NCBI RefSeq assembly: GCF_020514095.1
Contig: NZ_VTKY01000002.1
Coordinates: 248,001-312,000 of the forward strand
Length of the DNA: 64,000 nucleotides
Reading direction: 5' to 3'
Source of the DNA: Synechococcus sp. MU1643
GTDB taxonomy: Bacteria; Cyanobacteriota; Cyanobacteriia; PCC-6307; Cyanobiaceae
The notes under the pieces were generated by a model. It did not search any database. It was given only the letters and a program-made list of their open reading frames with translations, and was not told the origin of the DNA. The translations under genes and the position numbers were made by a program. This document shows, piece after piece, positions 9,424 to 20,532 of this stretch. Every line of letters starts with the position of its first letter. The stretch's first letter is position 1.

Positions 9424-9445
9424 ATCTTTCTTATGAGGCCCAAGA

Positions 9446-10801
<1,356 letters not shown>

Positions 10802-10850
10802 TCATACCTGGCCAGAATGACGTCAGGTTCAATCTGCACAACGCTCACCC

Positions 10851-11249
10851 ATGCGGATGCTTCACACCATGCTCCGGGTCGCGGATCTGGAGCGGTCTCT
10901 GGTCTTCTACACCGAGGTCCTGGGCATGCAGCTTCTGCGTCGAAAGGACTACCCCAGCGGCCGCTTCACCTTGGCCTTTGTTGGCTACGGGTCGGAGAAA
11001 GACCATACCGTCCTGGAACTCACCCACAACTGGGACACCGACAGCTACACACTGGGTGATGCCTATGGCCACATCGCGCTGGGTGTGGAGGACATCCACA
11101 ACACCTGCGCCGGCATTACCGACAAGGGTGGTCGTGTGGTGCGGGAACCTGGTCCGATGAAGCACGGCACCACCGTCATCGCCTTCGTTGAGGATCCGGA
11201 TCGCTACAAGGTGGAATTGATCGAGATGTCCTCCAAAGCCCACGCCTGA
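10851..11249 (+). CDS. gloA: Lactoylglutathione lyase (glyoxalase I)
   Basis: Isomerises the methylglyoxal-glutathione hemithioacetal to lactoylglutathione. The 132-residue product matches bacterial Ni-type GloA. It starts [20 protein letters not shown], with the first metal His at residue 5. The segment TVLELTHNW supplies a Glu, AYGHIALGV another His, and RYKVELIEM the last Glu, so all four metal ligands are present. It is divergent from eno and followed after 8 bases by clpB on the same strand. Confidence 0.95.
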   Translation: MRMLHTMLRVADLERSLVFYTEVLGMQLLRRKDYPSGRFTLAFVGYGSEKDHTVLELTHNWDTDSYTLGDAYGHIALGVEDIHNTCAGITDKGGRVVREPGPMKHGTTVIAFVEDPDRYKVELIEMSSKAHA

Positions 11250-11257
11250 AGAACCGG

Positions 11258-14023
11258 ATGACTTCATCGCCAGCGTTGAACGGCAGCCTCACCCATGAGC
11301 CGGATCGCTTCAGCGACGCGGCCTGGGATCTGCTGCTGAGTGGTCAGGACGTCGCCCGTCGCTGGCGCCATGAGCAGTTGGACGTGGAGCACCTGATCCA
11401 GGTGCTGTTCACCGATCCCGCCTGCCGCCGCCTGGTGGAGCGCTTGCCCCTCCCCATCGATGCGCTCTTGGATCGCTTGGAGGATGTGCTGGCCGATCAG
11501 CCCTCGGGGCGAGGCGCTGAGCTCTTCATCGGTGATGACCTGGAACAGCTGCTCGATTCGGCTGATGCCATCCGTCGGCGCTGGAATGGAGAAGTCATCG
11601 ATCTGCCGGAAGTGCTGATGGCCATCGGTGCCGACCCTCGGATCGGTGCTGATCTGTTTGCCGGCTTTGGTCTGTCCGCGGATGCCCTGGAGCAGCTGAT
11701 CCAACGCGGCATGGATGATCGAGTTGCTGGGGTTCCAGCTCCAACCCAGCAGCGGTCGATGCCGCGGTCTCAGCCAGAGGTTCCGCAAGCAGCGCCCCGT
11801 CGTGAACGGGTGGCGCGAGTTCCGTCCTCCTCCCGTGCGGTGCGCGAGCCAGAGCCTGTCGCCCCCCAGCCGCCTGCCTTTGAGGCCCCGTTGCAAGAGC
11901 CCCCCACGGCCCTGGAGTCCTATGGGCGGGATCTCACCGAAGAGGCGGAAGCAGGCAGCCTGGATCCGGTGATCGGTCGCGATTCTGAAATTCGCAATCT
12001 GATCAAGGTGCTCTCGCGCCGGAGCAAGAACAATCCGGTGCTCATTGGTGAACCCGGTGTTGGCAAAACAGCGATTGCGGAGCTGCTGGCGCAGCGGATC
12101 GTGGCGGGTGAAGTGCCGGAGTCGCTGCAGGGTCTGCGTCTGGTGGCGCTGGATCTCGGGGCTTTGATCGCCGGTGCCAAGTTCCGCGGTCAGTTCGAGG
12201 AACGCCTGCGCTCGGTGCTCGAGGAGGTGAGTGGTTCTGATTCCGGTGTGGTGTTGTTCATCGATGAGCTGCACACCGTTGTCGGTAGTGATCGCAGCAG
12301 CACCGATGCCGGCAGCCTGTTGAAGCCAGCTCTAGCCCGCGGAGATCTGCGCTGCATCGGTGCCACCACGCCGGAGGATTACAGGCTCACCGTGGAAAAG
12401 GATCCGGCCCTCAACCGCCGCTTCCAGCAGGTGGTGATTCGGGAGCCGGATCTCGAGCTGAGCCTCGAAATTCTGCGCGGCTTGAAGGAGCGCTACGAGC
12501 TGCACCACGGCGTCAGCATCACCGATGAGGCCATTCAGGCCGCCAACCGTCTCGCCGACCGCTACATCAGCGATCGCTGCCTGCCGGACAAAGCCATTGA
12601 TCTGATCGATGAGGCAGCGGCGCAACTGAAGATGGAGGTCACCTCCAAGCCGCAGGTGGTGGAGGAGGCCGAGGCGGATCTGCGCCGCGTTGAACTGGCC
12701 CTGCTCGCCGCTGAGCAGGCCCCTGAAGCGGAGCGGATTCAGCTCCAGCGCAACCGGCTTGAGGTGTCCACGCGACTAGACGATCTGCGGCGGCGCTGGC
12801 AGGAGGAGCGCGGTCAGCTTGAGGAGCTCGGCCAGCTGCTTCAGCAGGACGAAGACCTGCGTCATGCCATCGCTGAAGCCGAGCGGGATGGTGACCTTGA
12901 GGAAGCAGCCCGCCTGCAGTACGACCAGCTGCATCGGGTGCAGCAGCGCCGGGATGAATTGGAGGCGTCCCAGGCGGAGGCACAGTCAGCCGGAACGACC
13001 CTGTTGCGCGAGCAGGTGGAGGCCGGCGATATCGCGGATCTGGTGGCCCGTTGGACCGGGATCCCTGTGCAGCGGCTGTTGGCAGGCGAGCGTCGCAAAC
13101 TCCTGGATCTCGACGCCCATCTCGCTGAACGGGTGATTGGTCAGGGCGAGGCTGTGACGGCTGTTGCTGCTGCCATCCGCCGGGCCAGGGCCGGCATGAA
13201 GGATCCCCGTCGTCCCGTGGGATCGTTCCTGTTCCTGGGGCCGACAGGTGTCGGTAAGACCGAGCTGGCGAAGGCGTTGGCGGGGTCGCTGTTTGATGAA
13301 GAGGACGCGCTGGTTCGCCTCGACATGAGCGAGTTCATGGAGCGGAATGCTGTGGCTCGGCTCATCGGTGCTCCGCCCGGCTACGTCGGCTATGAGGAAG
13401 GGGGGCAACTCACCGAGGCCGTGCGCCGTCGTCCCTATGCGGTGCTTCTCCTTGATGAAGTGGAGAAGGCCCATCCCGATGTGTTCAACCTGCTGCTGCA
13501 GGTGCTGGATGACGGCCGGCTCACCGATTCCCAAGGCCGCACTGTCGATTTCCGCCACACCGTGGTTGTGATGACCAGCAATTTGGCCAGCCCGGCGATC
13601 CTTGAACATGCCCGCTCAGGATCCACGGATGAGTCAGCTCTGCAACAGAAGGTGGATGCAGCGCTCTCCAGCCAGTTCCGGCCTGAATTCCTCAACCGCA
13701 TCGATGAGGTGATTCGTTTCCGTCCCTTGGAGGTCTCCGATCTGGTGCGGATTGTTCAGCTGCAACTGAAGGATCTCGCTGCTCTGTTGGCCGAGCAGGG
13801 TCTTGCCCTTCAGGTTGCCGATGCTGTTGCCGAGGCCATGGCCCGTCAGGGCCACGAACCGGAGTACGGGGCGCGCCCCCTGCGTCGGGTGTTGCGGCGT
13901 CAATTGGAAAATCCGCTCTCCACCCTGTTGCTTGAGGAGCGCTTTGCTGGAGCCAGTGGAGTGACGGTGCGGCTGGGGGAGGCCGGCACGGATGCCCTGG
14001 TGTTCGCTCCGGTGAAGGTTTGA
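11258..14023 (+). CDS. clpB: ClpB-type AAA+ disaggregase, divergent paralogue with long linker
   Basis: A Hsp100 ATPase of 921 residues with two AAA+ modules. The first Walker A is GEPGVGKTA (264-272) with Walker [10 protein letters not shown]. The second is GPTGVGKTE near residue 661 with [14 protein letters not shown]. Between them is a coiled-coil middle domain (about residues 465-590), which marks ClpB rather than ClpA or ClpC. Residues about 155-222 form a Pro/Arg-rich linker after a weakly conserved N domain, longer than in typical ClpB of about 860 residues. It is probably the second ClpB paralogue known from cyanobacteria. It starts 8 bases after gloA and precedes secE. Confidence 0.9.
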   Translation: MTSSPALNGSLTHEPDRFSDAAWDLLLSGQDVARRWRHEQLDVEHLIQVLFTDPACRRLVERLPLPIDALLDRLEDVLADQPSGRGAELFIGDDLEQLLDSADAIRRRWNGEVIDLPEVLMAIGADPRIGADLFAGFGLSADALEQLIQRGMDDRVAGVPAPTQQRSMPRSQPEVPQAAPRRERVARVPSSSRAVREPEPVAPQPPAFEAPLQEPPTALESYGRDLTEEAEAGSLDPVIGRDSEIRNLIKVLSRRSKNNPVLIGEPGVGKTAIAELLAQRIVAGEVPESLQGLRLVALDLGALIAGAKFRGQFEERLRSVLEEVSGSDSGVVLFIDELHTVVGSDRSSTDAGSLLKPALARGDLRCIGATTPEDYRLTVEKDPALNRRFQQVVIREPDLELSLEILRGLKERYELHHGVSITDEAIQAANRLADRYISDRCLPDKAIDLIDEAAAQLKMEVTSKPQVVEEAEADLRRVELALLAAEQAPEAERIQLQRNRLEVSTRLDDLRRRWQEERGQLEELGQLLQQDEDLRHAIAEAERDGDLEEAARLQYDQLHRVQQRRDELEASQAEAQSAGTTLLREQVEAGDIADLVARWTGIPVQRLLAGERRKLLDLDAHLAERVIGQGEAVTAVAAAIRRARAGMKDPRRPVGSFLFLGPTGVGKTELAKALAGSLFDEEDALVRLDMSEFMERNAVARLIGAPPGYVGYEEGGQLTEAVRRRPYAVLLLDEVEKAHPDVFNLLLQVLDDGRLTDSQGRTVDFRHTVVVMTSNLASPAILEHARSGSTDESALQQKVDAALSSQFRPEFLNRIDEVIRFRPLEVSDLVRIVQLQLKDLAALLAEQGLALQVADAVAEAMARQGHEPEYGARPLRRVLRRQLENPLSTLLLEERFAGASGVTVRLGEAGTDALVFAPVKV

Positions 14024-14093
14024 GGGCATCCGGTAAGGTATCTGTTTGGCGAAGTGCCTACCGGCACCGTTGTCAACTTCCGGTCCCATCCCC

Positions 14094-14336
14094 GTGACCA
14101 GCCCCATCTCTGAGGACACCACCACTTCTGACGGCTCCAAGGCCGCTGCCGATTCCACCAAATCCGGTGGTTTTCTGGCGGACACGGTTGATGAGCTGAA
14201 ACTCGTGGTCTGGCCCAGCCGCCAGCAACTATTCAGCGAATCTATCGCTGTGATTCTGATGGTCAGCCTTTCGGCCGCCACCATCGCGGCTGTGAGTCGC
14301 TTCTTTGGGTGGGCTTCGTCCCAGGTGTTCCGCTGA
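14094..14336 (+). CDS. secE: Preprotein translocase subunit SecE
   Basis: The small essential subunit of the SecYEG translocon. The GTG at 14094 gives 80 residues: a Ser/Thr-rich N-terminus, the amphipathic segment FLADTVDELKLVVWPSRQQL typical of SecE (about residues 27-46), and one membrane helix (IAVILMVSLSAATIAAVSRF). It precedes nusG by 21 bases, the near-universal secE-nusG order. An upstream ATG at 14046 would add 16 residues without family sequence. Confidence 0.95.
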   Translation: MTSPISEDTTTSDGSKAAADSTKSGGFLADTVDELKLVVWPSRQQLFSESIAVILMVSLSAATIAAVSRFFGWASSQVFR

Positions 14337-14357
14337 CTCGATATCACCTTTCTCGCC

Positions 14358-15026
14358 GTGCCCGAAGACCTGACCACACCGGACGCCCCTGAGGTGCTTG
14401 ATCTGCCAGCCCTGAATGAGGGGGAAGACGGCACTCTGCCTGCGGCCGCTGTCGCTAATACGGCGATCGCCCGTTGGTATGCCGTTCAGGTGGCTTCCAG
14501 TTGCGAGAAGAAGGTCAAGGCCACCCTTGAGCAGCGAGCCGTAACCCTGGGGGTGAGCAACCGAATTCTTGAAATCGAGATTCCTCAGACGCCTGCCGTC
14601 AAGCTGAAGAAGGACGGCACCCGTCAGTCCACTGAAGAGAAGGTGTTTCCCGGTTATGTACTGGTCCGGATGGTGCTGGATGAGGACACAATGATGGCGG
14701 TGCGAAGCACCCCGAACGTGATCAATTTCGTCGGTGCTGAAGACCGGCGTGCCACCGGTAAGGCCCGTGGTCATATCAAGCCTCGTCCCCTCAGCCGCTC
14801 TGAGGTGGATCGCATCTTCAAGCGCGCTGCCGAGAAGAAGACTGTCGTCAAGGTGGATCTCACCGAAGGCGATCAGATCCTGGTGACCGCTGGTCCGTTC
14901 AAGGACTTCCAAGGCGAGGTGATCGAGGTGTCCGGGGAGCGCAACAAGCTCAAGGCTCTGCTCTCCATTTTTGGTCGAGAGACCCCGGTGGAACTGGAGT
15001 TCTCTCAGATCAGCAAACAAAACTGA
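14358..15026 (+). CDS. nusG: Transcription termination/antitermination protein NusG
   Basis: Binds RNA polymerase and couples transcription to termination or to the ribosome. The 222-residue product has an acidic 35-residue N-terminal extension, then the NGN domain starting ARWYAVQVASSCEKKVKATL and containing KVFPGYVLVRMVLDE. The C-terminal KOW domain is GDQILVTAGPFKDFQGEVIEV. The start is GTG. It sits between secE and rplK, the usual arrangement. Confidence 0.97.
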   Translation: MPEDLTTPDAPEVLDLPALNEGEDGTLPAAAVANTAIARWYAVQVASSCEKKVKATLEQRAVTLGVSNRILEIEIPQTPAVKLKKDGTRQSTEEKVFPGYVLVRMVLDEDTMMAVRSTPNVINFVGAEDRRATGKARGHIKPRPLSRSEVDRIFKRAAEKKTVVKVDLTEGDQILVTAGPFKDFQGEVIEVSGERNKLKALLSIFGRETPVELEFSQISKQN

Positions 15027-15029
15027 CCT

Positions 15030-15090
15030 GGCGGCGGCCGTCTCCCTGCGGAGGGCGGCCTTGGGAATGGGCAACCATTCCGCCGCACTC
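15030..15090 (+). promoter_or_regulatory. Candidate structured leader upstream of rplK (two hairpins)
   Basis: Between nusG and rplK two inverted repeats are visible. GGCCG... at about 15036 pairs with GGGCGGCC ending at 15060. GGAATGG (15064-15070) pairs perfectly with CCATTCC (15075-15081) across a GCAA tetraloop. Neither is followed by a T tract, so they are not obvious terminators. A role in L1-mediated control of the rplK-rplA unit is an inference only. Confidence 0.4.
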
Positions 15091-15135
15091 GACCCGAGGG
15101 TCTGGTGATCCGCAGCTGTCCAAACACCCCAGCCG

Positions 15136-15561
15136 ATGGCCAAGAAAGTCGTAGCTGTGATCAAGCTGGCCCTAGATGCCGGCAAAGCAAACCCCGCGCC
15201 GCCGGTGGGCCCTGCCCTCGGTCAGCACGGTGTGAACATCATGATGTTCTGCAAGGAGTACAACGCTCGGACGCAGGACAAAGCCGGTTATGTGATTCCG
15301 GTGGAGATTTCGGTCTTCGAAGACCGCAGCTTCACCTTCATCACCAAGACACCCCCGGCTTCGGTGCTGATCACCAAGGCCGCAAAGATCCAAAAGGGAT
15401 CCGGTGAGTCCGCCAAGGGCAATGTTGGATCGATCACTCGTGCTCAGCTCGAGGAAATCGCCAAGACCAAGCTCCCCGACCTCAACTGCACCAGCGTTGA
15501 GTCCGCCATGCGGATCATCGAAGGCACCGCCCGCAACATGGGCGTTTCCGTCAGCGACTGA
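15136..15561 (+). CDS. rplK: 50S ribosomal protein L11
   Basis: Part of the GTPase-associated centre of the 50S subunit, binding 23S rRNA. The 141-residue product begins [20 protein letters not shown], has [21 protein letters not shown], and ends in the C-terminal RNA-binding domain with [14 protein letters not shown]. It is full length. It is followed by rplA after 71 bases, in the standard L11-L1 order. The gap between them contains a GC-rich hairpin (GCTTCTCC with GGGGAGGC near 15571-15599). Confidence 0.98.
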   Translation: MAKKVVAVIKLALDAGKANPAPPVGPALGQHGVNIMMFCKEYNARTQDKAGYVIPVEISVFEDRSFTFITKTPPASVLITKAAKIQKGSGESAKGNVGSITRAQLEEIAKTKLPDLNCTSVESAMRIIEGTARNMGVSVSD

Positions 15562-15632
15562 CGTCGCTGCATCGCTTCTCCAACCCATTTGGGGGAGGCA
15601 TCACTGATGTCGTCTGAACCCCACCACTGAAC

Positions 15633-16340
15633 ATGCCTAAAATCTCCAAGCGCCTGGCCAGCATGGCCGGCAAGATCGAGGACCGTGCCTACGCACCCCT
15701 CGAGGCGATTGCCCTTGTCAAGGACAACGCCAACGCGAAATTCGACGAGACGATGGAGGCCCATGTGCGCCTCGGCATCGATCCGAAATACACCGACCAG
15801 CAGCTGCGCACCACCGTGGCTCTTCCCAATGGCACCGGTCAGACCGTGCGCATCGCCGTGGTCACCCGCGGTGAAAAGGTGGCTGAAGCCAAAGCCGCCG
15901 GTGCTGAACTCGCCGGTGAAGAAGATCTGGTGGAAAGCATCAGCAAGGGCGAAATGGATTTCGACCTGTTGATCGCCACCCCCGACATGATGCCGAAGGT
16001 GGCCAAGTTGGGTCGGGTCCTCGGTCCCCGTGGCTTGATGCCCAACCCCAAGGCAGGCACCGTCACAACGGACATCGAGGCCGCGATCAAGGAATTCAAG
16101 GCCGGCAAGCTGGAATTCCGCGCCGACCGCACCGGCATTGTCCACGTTCGTTTCGGCAAGGCCAGCTTCAGCGCCGATGCCCTGCTGCAGAACCTCAAGA
16201 CCCTGCAGGAGACCATCGACCGCAACAAGCCCAGCGGGGCTAAAGGCCGTTACTGGAAGTCCCTGTATGTGACCTCCACCATGGGTCCTTCCGTTGAAGT
16301 CGATTTCTCTGCTCTGCAGGACATCGAGCAGGGGAGCTGA
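15633..16340 (+). CDS. rplA: 50S ribosomal protein L1
   Basis: Forms the L1 stalk of the 50S subunit and in many bacteria represses its own operon. The 235-residue product begins [20 protein letters not shown], contains the RNA-binding segment [19 protein letters not shown], and ends [11 protein letters not shown]-like ([15 protein letters not shown]). It lies in the L11-L1-L10-L7/L12 block. The next gene is separated by the 238-base L10 leader region. Confidence 0.98.
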   Translation: MPKISKRLASMAGKIEDRAYAPLEAIALVKDNANAKFDETMEAHVRLGIDPKYTDQQLRTTVALPNGTGQTVRIAVVTRGEKVAEAKAAGAELAGEEDLVESISKGEMDFDLLIATPDMMPKVAKLGRVLGPRGLMPNPKAGTVTTDIEAAIKEFKAGKLEFRADRTGIVHVRFGKASFSADALLQNLKTLQETIDRNKPSGAKGRYWKSLYVTSTMGPSVEVDFSALQDIEQGS

Positions 16341-16360
16341 TCCGGCTCTCCTCTAGACTT

Positions 16361-16470
16361 AAAGATTGGCGAAAGCCAAATCGGGCACGCGCCCGGCCAG
16401 AGACAGCAGGATTTCCCTGGGCATGACATCAGTTATTCCCGTTGATGTAATCCCTGCCGAGGCAGACGCG
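16361..16470 (+). ncRNA. Ribosomal protein L10 leader (cis-regulatory RNA)
   Basis: The 238-base rplA-rplJ spacer holds a structured segment resembling the known L10 leader. AGAGACAGCAGG (about 16399-16410) precedes a hairpin ACATCA (16426-16431)/TGATGT (16443-16448), and AATCCCTGCCGAGGC closes the outer stem by pairing with CAGGATT. Upstream GCGCCCGG-type pairing forms another stem. In this family L10(L7/L12) binds the leader and represses translation of rplJ-rplL. Boundaries are approximate. Confidence 0.75.
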
Positions 16471-16578
16471 ACACGGTTTTGTCCCATTCAGGATTGGATC
16501 GGCACGCGGCCTCGTCTTCCTATCGAAGACTCGATCGGCTGTGTGCCCAGCTTGTTCCTTTGATCCGATCCAATCCCT

Positions 16579-17106
16579 ATGGGCCGCACGCTGGAGAACA
16601 AGCAGCAGATCGTCGGAGAGCTCAAAGAGCTCCTCGCCGACGCCGAACTGGCACTTGTCCTTGATTTCAAGGGCCTGTCCATCAAGGAAATGTCTGACCT
16701 GCGGGATCGTCTGCGGGCCAGCGACAGCGTTTGCAAGGTGACTAAAAACACCTTGATGCGTCGTGCCATTGATGGTGACAGCAACTGGGCCAGCCTCGAT
16801 TCCCTGCTGACCGGAACCAACGCCTTCGTCCTGGTGAAGGGCGATGTTGGCGCCGGTGTGAAGGCCGTTCAGACCTTCCAGAAGGAACTCAAGAAGTCCG
16901 AGACCAAGGGCGGCCTTTTCGAAGGCAAGCTCCTGTCTCAGGACGAGATCAAAGCCATTGCCGATCTCCCCTCCAAGGAGCAGCTCATGGCTCAGATCGC
17001 CGGTGCTATCAACGCCGTGGCCACGAAGGTCGCTGTGGGCATCAACGAGGTTCCCTCTGGTATGGCCAGGGCACTCAAGCAGCACGCCGAAGGCGGCGAA
17101 GGCTGA
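16579..17106 (+). CDS. rplJ: 50S ribosomal protein L10
   Basis: Anchors the L7/L12 dimers on the ribosomal stalk. The 175-residue product begins [19 protein letters not shown], contains [21 protein letters not shown] and [13 protein letters not shown], and has a C-terminal helix that binds L7/L12. It follows the L10 leader and precedes rplL by 54 bases. It is probably autoregulated through the leader. Confidence 0.98.
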   Translation: MGRTLENKQQIVGELKELLADAELALVLDFKGLSIKEMSDLRDRLRASDSVCKVTKNTLMRRAIDGDSNWASLDSLLTGTNAFVLVKGDVGAGVKAVQTFQKELKKSETKGGLFEGKLLSQDEIKAIADLPSKEQLMAQIAGAINAVATKVAVGINEVPSGMARALKQHAEGGEG

Positions 17107-17160
17107 TTCGGCCCTGCCGAGACCACTGTTCACTGATCTGTTGCTTCCCCTTTCAAAACC

Positions 17161-17550
17161 ATGTCTGCAAAAACCGACGAAATTCTCGAATCGCTGAAAT
17201 CCCTCTCCCTGCTTGAAGCTTCCGAGCTGGTTAAGCAGATCGAAGAGGCCTTCGGCGTGTCCGCCGCAGCATCTGCTGGTGTTGTGATGGCTGCCCCCGG
17301 CGCTGCTGGTGGCGGTGGCGAGGCCGCTGAAGAGAAGACCGAATTCGATGTGATCCTCGAAGGCTTCGACGCCTCCGCCAAGATCAAGGTCCTCAAGGCC
17401 GTCCGTGAGGTCACGGGCCTGGGTCTGGGCGACGCCAAGGCTCTTGTTGAGGCTGCTCCCAAGGCTGTCAAGGAAGGTGTCTCCAAGGAAGACGCCGAGG
17501 CTGCTAAGAAGGCCATCGAAGAAGCAGGCGGCAAGGTCACCCTCAAGTGA
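17161..17550 (+). CDS. rplL: 50S ribosomal protein L7/L12
   Basis: The multicopy stalk protein that recruits translation GTPases. The 129-residue product has an N-terminal dimerisation helix ([20 protein letters not shown]), an Ala/Gly-rich hinge (about residues 38-55), and the C-terminal domain [20 protein letters not shown] followed by [20 protein letters not shown]. It is the last gene of the block and is followed by a strong terminator. Confidence 0.99.
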   Translation: MSAKTDEILESLKSLSLLEASELVKQIEEAFGVSAAASAGVVMAAPGAAGGGGEAAEEKTEFDVILEGFDASAKIKVLKAVREVTGLGLGDAKALVEAAPKAVKEGVSKEDAEAAKKAIEEAGGKVTLK

Positions 17551-17599
17551 TCGCCTTGGGAGAGGGTTTATCCCTCTCCTCCCTGTTCTCAGTCATCCG

Positions 17600-17626
17600 C
17601 CGGTTCTTTCAAGGACCGGTTTTTTT
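17600..17626 (+). terminator. Rho-independent terminator of the rplJ-rplL unit
   Basis: CCGGTTCTT and AAGGACCGG (17600-17619) form a hairpin with a short loop and are followed at once by seven T residues. It begins 50 bases after the rplL stop on the same strand. Confidence 0.85.
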
Positions 17627-17643
17627 GTGTTTATCTCCGGCAA

Positions 17644-17673
17644 CAAAAAAGCCCCGCCAAAGGCGGAGCTTTT
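17644..17673 (-). terminator. Terminator downstream of the DUF3747 gene (minus strand, partly bidirectional)
   Basis: GCCCCGCC-AAA-GGCGGAGC (17651-17669) is a tight hairpin. On the minus strand it is followed by six T residues (complement of the A run 17645-17650); on the plus strand only by four T. It would end minus-strand transcription from the DUF3747 gene about 150 bases after its stop. Confidence 0.75.
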
Positions 17674-17684
17674 GTCGAGAGGAA

Positions 17685-17785
17685 CACGTTCAGGAGTCTG
17701 TCCTTGTTTCGACCCTGAAGAGGCGTTCGGCACTCCTCACACAAACTCAACATAAGGGCTTGGATTTAGTTGTAAGCCCCTGTCT
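17685..17785 (+). ncRNA. Candidate small RNA with Yfr1-like core motif
   Basis: The 11-base string ACTCCTCACAC (17732-17742) equals the conserved unpaired core reported for the cyanobacterial small RNA Yfr1. It is flanked upstream by a possible stem TTCAGG (17689-17694)/CCTGAA (17714-17719) and downstream by GGGCTT (17756-17761)/AAGCCC (17774-17779), the same stem, single-strand, stem order. Against the call: no T tract follows the 3' stem, the span is longer than typical Yfr1, and Yfr1 is usually reported near guaB-trxA. No gene of 60 or more codons fills this 270-base spacer. Confidence 0.3.
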
Positions 17786-17821
17786 GGTCGCCCTCTTAAC
17801 TGGCACTGTGATGGTTGGTGC

Positions 17822-18547
17822 TCAGCGGCGGTAAGGAATCACTTGTAGCCGGATAGGAGCATTGCTAGCGAGGCGTGTCGTTCGTCGGCGTGTTGTTCGT
17901 GCGGCGGGCAAAGGCGGTGGTGCGATCGGCGGCATCGGGGTTCCCAGTCGGCTAAAAACTGAGCGATGGCCGTGGCTGTTGGCCAGCGCGAGCAGCCGGT
18001 TCACCGGTTCCTGGTGAGCGAAATACAGGTGGTTGAGCTGGCGTGCTTGGTAGACACGTCGTTCCAAGGCCCAGCCCGACTCCAGCTGCAGCTGTACGAA
18101 GCCATTGAGATCGCGTCTGGGAATTCTGGCCTGACCCACCAAAAGTGGTGCCCTTTGCTGGGGGTCGAGGGCCTCGAGCCTCAGCGATGTGCCGGATTGC
18201 TTGAGCCGGAAGCGAAAGCGGGTTCCAAGGTCCTGGCCACCGCTGCGTAGCGAGTAGCCATTGCTGTCCAGGTAGCGCTTGCAGATGGCGCTGAAGTTGA
18301 AGCGATTCAGGCTGGGCTCCACCAGTCCGTCCTGGCGTTCCCTCCAACAGCGCGGTTGGGTCTTGATTTGTTCCAGCACCAGCAGTTTCCACTGGACCCT
18401 GCCAATCGGTTGAGCGAGTACAGCAAATCGCTCCTGTGGGATGGCAGTGCTGTCAAACAAAGTCCGTGCTGCGCTCGCCTGCGTCAGGCCAGCGTTCAGG
18501 AGCCCCACGGCAGTCAGACCGACAGCCCGCAGGTAGGTTCGGCTCAT
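17822..18547 (-). CDS. DUF3747 secreted protein
   Basis: A 241-residue protein of the cyanobacterial DUF3747 family. It begins with a signal peptide (LRAVGLTAVGLLNAGLTQASA, residues about 6-26). The family region holds FAVLAQPIGRVQWKLLVLEQ, then CW, LVEPSLNRFNFSAICKRYLD and SNGYSLRSGGQDLG. The C-terminal 60 residues are Pro/Arg-rich and probably disordered. Location outside the cytoplasm is inferred from the signal peptide. It is divergent from rnhA with about 50 bases between starts and convergent with rplL. Function unknown. Confidence 0.82.
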   Translation of the reverse strand: MSRTYLRAVGLTAVGLLNAGLTQASAARTLFDSTAIPQERFAVLAQPIGRVQWKLLVLEQIKTQPRCWRERQDGLVEPSLNRFNFSAICKRYLDSNGYSLRSGGQDLGTRFRFRLKQSGTSLRLEALDPQQRAPLLVGQARIPRRDLNGFVQLQLESGWALERRVYQARQLNHLYFAHQEPVNRLLALANSHGHRSVFSRLGTPMPPIAPPPLPAARTTRRRTTRLASNAPIRLQVIPYRR

Positions 18548-18598
18548 GCACGGTGACGCCAGAAACCGTGTTGTACCGAACAGTGTTGGGACCGATCA

Positions 18599-19342
18599 AT
18601 GGCGGAAGGACGGGGACGGGTCGTGGCTGCAGCGACGGATGGTGCCTGTAGCGGCAACCCAGGTCCGGGAGGTTGGGGCGCGTTGCTGCGTTTCGAAGAC
18701 GGCAGTGTTGAGGAATTCGGTGGTCATGACCCCGACACCACCAACAACCGCATGGAACTGCAGGCCGCGTTGGAGGTGTTGCAACGGCTTGAGCAGCTGC
18801 CCCGTCATCCGGATCTCACCCTGCGCACCGACAGCAAATACCTGATTGATGGTCTGGGCTCCTGGATCAACGGTTGGAAGCGCAAAGGCTGGAAAACGGC
18901 TGCCGGTAAGCCTGTGCTCAATCAGGACCTCTGGAAGGCCCTGGATGCAGCCCGACTGGACGACGTCCCCCTGAGCTATGTCAAAGGCCACAGCGGTGAT
19001 CCAGACAACGAACGGGTGGATCGCATCGCTGTGGCGTTCTCCCATAACGCCCAGCCGAACTTGGCTCGGAAGCAGGGAGCAACCGAGGACGCACCAGAGG
19101 CCCCATCCGAGGTTGCCCCCAAGCCCCTGCTGCAGGTGTTGTCACGTTTGGAGTTGGCTGATCGCCTGGCGCAAGGTGGTTACAGCCTCTCGCTGCTGGA
19201 GTTGGCGCAATTGGTGGAAAAGCCGCTTAAACAGCTGGAAACCAAAGCTGAGAGCTGGATCTGGAGGGATTGGATCGTCCAGCCCCAGGCGGAGGGGCGC
19301 TGGACCCTGCAACGTCGCGAGGCAGGATCAGAACAGTCCTGA
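18599..19342 (+). CDS. rnhA: Ribonuclease HI with C-terminal extension
   Basis: Degrades RNA in RNA/DNA hybrids. The first 150 residues are a complete RNase [16 protein letters not shown] with the first catalytic Asp (about residue 14), NNRMELQA with Glu, LRTDSKYL with Asp, and NERVDRIA with the last Asp. After an acidic linker, residues about 175-240 form an added helical region ([20 protein letters not shown]...[11 protein letters not shown]) not present in E. coli RNase HI. Total length is 247 against about 155 for the single-domain enzyme. pyrD follows 8 bases downstream. Confidence 0.93.
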   Translation: MAEGRGRVVAAATDGACSGNPGPGGWGALLRFEDGSVEEFGGHDPDTTNNRMELQAALEVLQRLEQLPRHPDLTLRTDSKYLIDGLGSWINGWKRKGWKTAAGKPVLNQDLWKALDAARLDDVPLSYVKGHSGDPDNERVDRIAVAFSHNAQPNLARKQGATEDAPEAPSEVAPKPLLQVLSRLELADRLAQGGYSLSLLELAQLVEKPLKQLETKAESWIWRDWIVQPQAEGRWTLQRREAGSEQS

Positions 19343-19350
19343 GCCCGAGC

Positions 19351-20532
19351 ATGTCGCCGTCCCCTTCGGCCGGACCGCTCAGCAGCGGTGCCTTCTATCA
19401 GCGTTGGCTTGGCCCGGTGCTGGCGCGGGACGACGGCCTCGATGCTGAACAGCTGTCGCGCACTGCGCTTACGGCGCTTGGTCAGGCCAGCCTGCGGCGC
19501 CGCTGGCCAGGGTTGTCCACTGTGCTGGATGGCGTGGCGGCTGATCTGCAACGGCGTGATCTGCGCCTGGAGCAGGTGCTGTTTGGCTGCCGCTTCCCCA
19601 ACCCGGTGGGTTTGGCGGCTGGCTTCGACAAGAACGGTGTGGCGGCCGGAATCTGGGATCGCTTCGGCTTTGGCTTTGCCGAAGTGGGCACGGTCACCTG
19701 GCATGGCCAGCCTGGCAACCCCAAACCACGCCTGTTCCGATTAGCGGAAGAACAGGCCGCGTTGAACAGGATGGGATTCAACAACGACGGCGCTAAGGCG
19801 TTGTTGCAAACCCTGGAGCGTCAACGGCTGGATCCGCCGGGCCGGCGGCCGGCGGTGCTTGGGATCAACGTCGGCAAATCCAAGATCACCGCTTTGGAGC
19901 AGGCCCCGGACGACTACGCGGCTTCCCTGGAGTTGTTGTCCTCCTTGGCGGACTATGCGGTGATCAACGTCAGCTCTCCCAACACCCCCGGCCTGCGTGA
20001 TCTGCAGGACACGGCCCAGTTGCGGAGGCTTGTGGAGCGGCTGCGAAGGCTGCCGGCCTGCCCGCCTTTACTCGTGAAAATCGCACCGGATCTTGATGAT
20101 GAGTCGATTGATGCCGTGGCCCGTTTGGCCTTTGAAGAGGGCCTGGCCGGTGTGATTGCGGTCAACACCAGTCTCAATCGGTTGGGCCTTGAGCAACGGC
20201 GTCTGCCGCAGACCGGGCGCACCCTGGCGGAGGAGGCCGGTGGTCTCAGCGGTGCCCCCCTGCGCCATCGGGCCCAGGAGGTGATCCGTCGCTTGCGGGC
20301 CAGTGCTGGTCCGGCGTTGCCGTTAATCGGTGTGGGTGGGATTGATTCTCCGCAAGTTGCCTGGGAGCGCATCACCGCAGGTGCCTCCCTGGTGCAGCTT
20401 TATACGGGCTGGATTTTTCAGGGGCCGGATCTGGTGCCGCGGATTCTGGAAGGCCTGCTGCTGCAGTTGGATCGCCATGGCTTGCGCACGATTGCGGAGG
20501 CGTCAGGCAGTGGCTTGCCCTGGCAGGACTGA
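19351..20532 (+). CDS. pyrD: Dihydroorotate dehydrogenase (quinone), class 2
   Basis: Oxidises dihydroorotate to orotate in pyrimidine synthesis, passing electrons to quinone at the membrane. The 393-residue product has [19 protein letters not shown] and [48 protein letters not shown], and [12 protein letters not shown], with the FMN-binding tail LIGVGGI and [13 protein letters not shown]. The ATG at 19351 is chosen because the earlier in-frame start lies inside rnhA. The N-terminal helices fit class 2 membrane association. Confidence 0.96.
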   Translation: MSPSPSAGPLSSGAFYQRWLGPVLARDDGLDAEQLSRTALTALGQASLRRRWPGLSTVLDGVAADLQRRDLRLEQVLFGCRFPNPVGLAAGFDKNGVAAGIWDRFGFGFAEVGTVTWHGQPGNPKPRLFRLAEEQAALNRMGFNNDGAKALLQTLERQRLDPPGRRPAVLGINVGKSKITALEQAPDDYAASLELLSSLADYAVINVSSPNTPGLRDLQDTAQLRRLVERLRRLPACPPLLVKIAPDLDDESIDAVARLAFEEGLAGVIAVNTSLNRLGLEQRRLPQTGRTLAEEAGGLSGAPLRHRAQEVIRRLRASAGPALPLIGVGGIDSPQVAWERITAGASLVQLYTGWIFQGPDLVPRILEGLLLQLDRHGLRTIAEASGSGLPWQD

